Shown: positions 62,901 to 64,000 of the stretch, one piece after another
Layout: the number at the start of each line of letters is the position of its first letter
Numbering within the stretch: the first letter of the stretch is position 1
Source of the DNA: Actinomycetaceae bacterium zg-1166
Lineage (GTDB): Bacteria > Actinomycetota > Actinomycetes > Actinomycetales > Actinomycetaceae
Length of the DNA stretch: 64,000 nucleotides
NCBI GenBank assembly: GCA_015679245.1
Contig: CP064953.1
Span: forward strand, 1,612,001-1,676,000
Direction of reading: 5' to 3'
Notes under the pieces: generated by a model
What the model was told of the DNA's origin: nothing
Database searches by the model: none
What the model saw: only the letters and a program-made list of their open reading frames with translations
Translations under genes and position numbers: made by a program

Positions 62901-63644
62901 ATGAAACTCGCGCGCATCCTCACTTCTTCTGGAGCGCAACCTGCCATTTTTGAGGAAGGAAACTGGGCTGTCATTGAGGACATGTTCGCTCGTCCCTTCC
63001 AGCGTACTGGTGAGGTTATCCCTGCCGAAGAAGCAACACTTCTTGCACCATGCGAACCCCGCGTTGTGCTAGGAATGGCACATAATACTGGGCCAGAAGA
63101 TAGGAAAATCCCACCGCAGGCCTTTATGAAGTCTGCACGCTGTGTGGTTGGACCGGGCGATCCGATTTTTCTCGACTCCGCTCACGGGCGTGTGTACGGT
63201 GAAGGAGAGCTGACGATCGTCGTCGGGAAAGAGTGCCGTAACCTCAGCCCCGATGAGGTGAGCGAGGCGATTCTCGGCTTCACAATAGGCAACGATGTGA
63301 CAAATGTGGATCAGATCGCTGTAGACAACAAGTTCACACAGGTCAAGAATGGTGACGGCTACACTCCGCTAGGCCCTTGCATCGACACGGATACGGATTT
63401 CCTCCATGCGCCAATCGTGGTAGAAAAAGACGGCTCCGAGGTAGCACGAGCATCCTCTGCTGACCTCGCGTGGAACGTTATAGAAATCATGTGTTACCTC
63501 ACGTCCTTCCTCACTCTCGGCCCTGGAGACGTAGTACTTACAGGTGCTCCCTTCACCTCGCTCGAACTCACTGAGGGAATGAAGGTAAGCATCACAATCG
63601 AGGGTATCGGCACACTGAGTAATCCGGTGCAGTTAGCCAGCTGA
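62901..63644 (+). CDS. Fumarylacetoacetate hydrolase (FAH) family protein
   Basis: A 247-aa member of the FAH/HpcE superfamily. The order is an N-terminal domain (MKLARILTSSGAQPAIFEEG), RVVLGMAHNTGPEDRKIPPQ, KSARCVVGPGDPIFLDSAHG, the metal-binding Glu pair in VYGEGELTIVVGKECRNLSP, and FTIGNDVTNVDQIAVDNKF, TPLGPCIDTD and FLTLGPGDVVLTGAPF. Relatives are acylpyruvases, oxaloacetate decarboxylases or tautomerases; the substrate cannot be told from the sequence. Ribosome-binding site GGAGGAAATACC precedes the ATG. Single gene. Confidence 0.9.
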   Translation: MKLARILTSSGAQPAIFEEGNWAVIEDMFARPFQRTGEVIPAEEATLLAPCEPRVVLGMAHNTGPEDRKIPPQAFMKSARCVVGPGDPIFLDSAHGRVYGEGELTIVVGKECRNLSPDEVSEAILGFTIGNDVTNVDQIAVDNKFTQVKNGDGYTPLGPCIDTDTDFLHAPIVVEKDGSEVARASSADLAWNVIEIMCYLTSFLTLGPGDVVLTGAPFTSLELTEGMKVSITIEGIGTLSNPVQLAS

Positions 63645-64000
63645 GGTGAGGCGAGATTGGTGAACCACTAGCGTGGTGGGAAGCTGATTTCACAAGACGA
63701 GTGAGCCGATGAGATGTTTCGTCGGCTCACTCCACAACACGAACTGACTTATAAACCTGAATCTACACGTGTGAGGTTTCTACCTCGCCGGCTGCCCTAC
63801 GTGCAACCTAGCTAGTGTCTACGTGCCACCCGTCTACTTGCAGGCTGCCTACTCACGGGTCGCCTAGGCCTTCCCTCACCTTCGATTCTCTCGCTTAACG
63901 ACAAACCCTCCAGTATGTACAAGTACTTAAGCTGGAAGAGCAGCGGCAAAACGCTGTGTGAGTGTGGTGGGATGTGTGATTGATGTCCCCACCACCACAG
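63645..64000. other. Intergenic region to the window edge
   Basis: No gene is supported. It holds the terminator at 63699-63732 and, at the very end, a possible second hairpin with GTGGTGGG/CCCACCAC arms (63964-63995), which may belong to a gene beyond the window. Confidence 0.5.
63699..63732 (+). terminator. Hairpin after the FAH-family gene
   Basis: An 11-bp stem (63699-63709 with 63722-63732), extendable by a G-U pair, 55 nt past the stop. Likely terminator. Confidence 0.6.

Overview
This 64 kb window looks like chromosomal DNA of a high-GC Gram-positive bacterium (Actinobacteria). By eye base composition is moderate rather than extreme, and the gene set fits a host-associated facultative anaerobe near Actinomycetaceae (tentative; there is no rRNA here to place it). 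Support comes from a WhiB protein, a GlxR-like Crp regulator, an actinobacterial tad pilus locus with a DUF4244-type pilin, a TadE/TadG pair, and a gene order that follows, as I recall it, Mycobacterium tuberculosis Rv3644c to Rv3683. No phage, insertion sequence, CRISPR array or rRNA is visible. Two tRNA genes are present (Gln-TTG, Pro-CGG).

Layout. 1-4.5 kb (minus): start of mfd, then pth, rplY, prs, a short glmU and tRNA-Gln. 4.5-7.7 kb (plus): TetR regulator and an ABC-2 exporter pair. 8-17.1 kb (minus): secreted tripeptidyl-peptidase lipoprotein, holB-tmk-topA, and the anaerobic ribonucleotide reductase operon nrdD-nrdG behind a leader with paired NrdR-like boxes. 17.4-19.8 kb: MrfA/Hrq1-like helicase. 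20.1-26.4 kb (minus): tad locus (ssd/cpaE, tadA, tadB, tadC, pilin, tadE, tadG). 26.6-36.8 kb: small lipoprotein, membrane protein, EphE-like hydrolase, nth, crp, ridA, DUF4177, whiB, bifunctional PBP and metallophosphoesterase. 37-41 kb: after tRNA-Pro, a 1240-codon TPR membrane protein whose best ribosome-binding site and ATG lie upstream of a C10 homopolymer and out of frame with it, the layout of a phase-variable gene caught in the OFF state. 41.7-45 kb: menD and menF (menaquinone). 45.4-51.2 kb: ProP-like transporter, fhs, dicarboxylate/amino-acid symporter. 51.5-56 kb: ogt, purA, glgP. 56.2-56.7 kb: a 173-aa protein that reads like only the GTP-binding half of FtsZ. 56.8-64 kb: aroB, a CtpE-like P-type ATPase, a secreted DUF4352-like protein, a decayed transporter remnant and an FAH-family hydrolase.

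Together the genes cover nucleotide supply (prs, purA, tmk, nrdDG, fhs), DNA maintenance (mfd, holB, topA, nth, ogt, helicase), envelope building (glmU, PBP), surface display (tad pilus, phase-variable TPR protein, lipoproteins), storage-glycogen use (glgP) and quinone-linked respiration (menDF). Two traits recur: transcription units end in unusually long, nearly perfect hairpins (11-24 bp stems, mostly without a U-tract), and simple-sequence repeats are frequent (C10, 24-bp x4, 9-bp x4, 7-bp x5, 6-bp x6.8, 20-bp x2). The observations I rank highest are the C10 switch, the half-FtsZ protein, the GlmU lacking its acetyltransferase half and the NrdR box pair.
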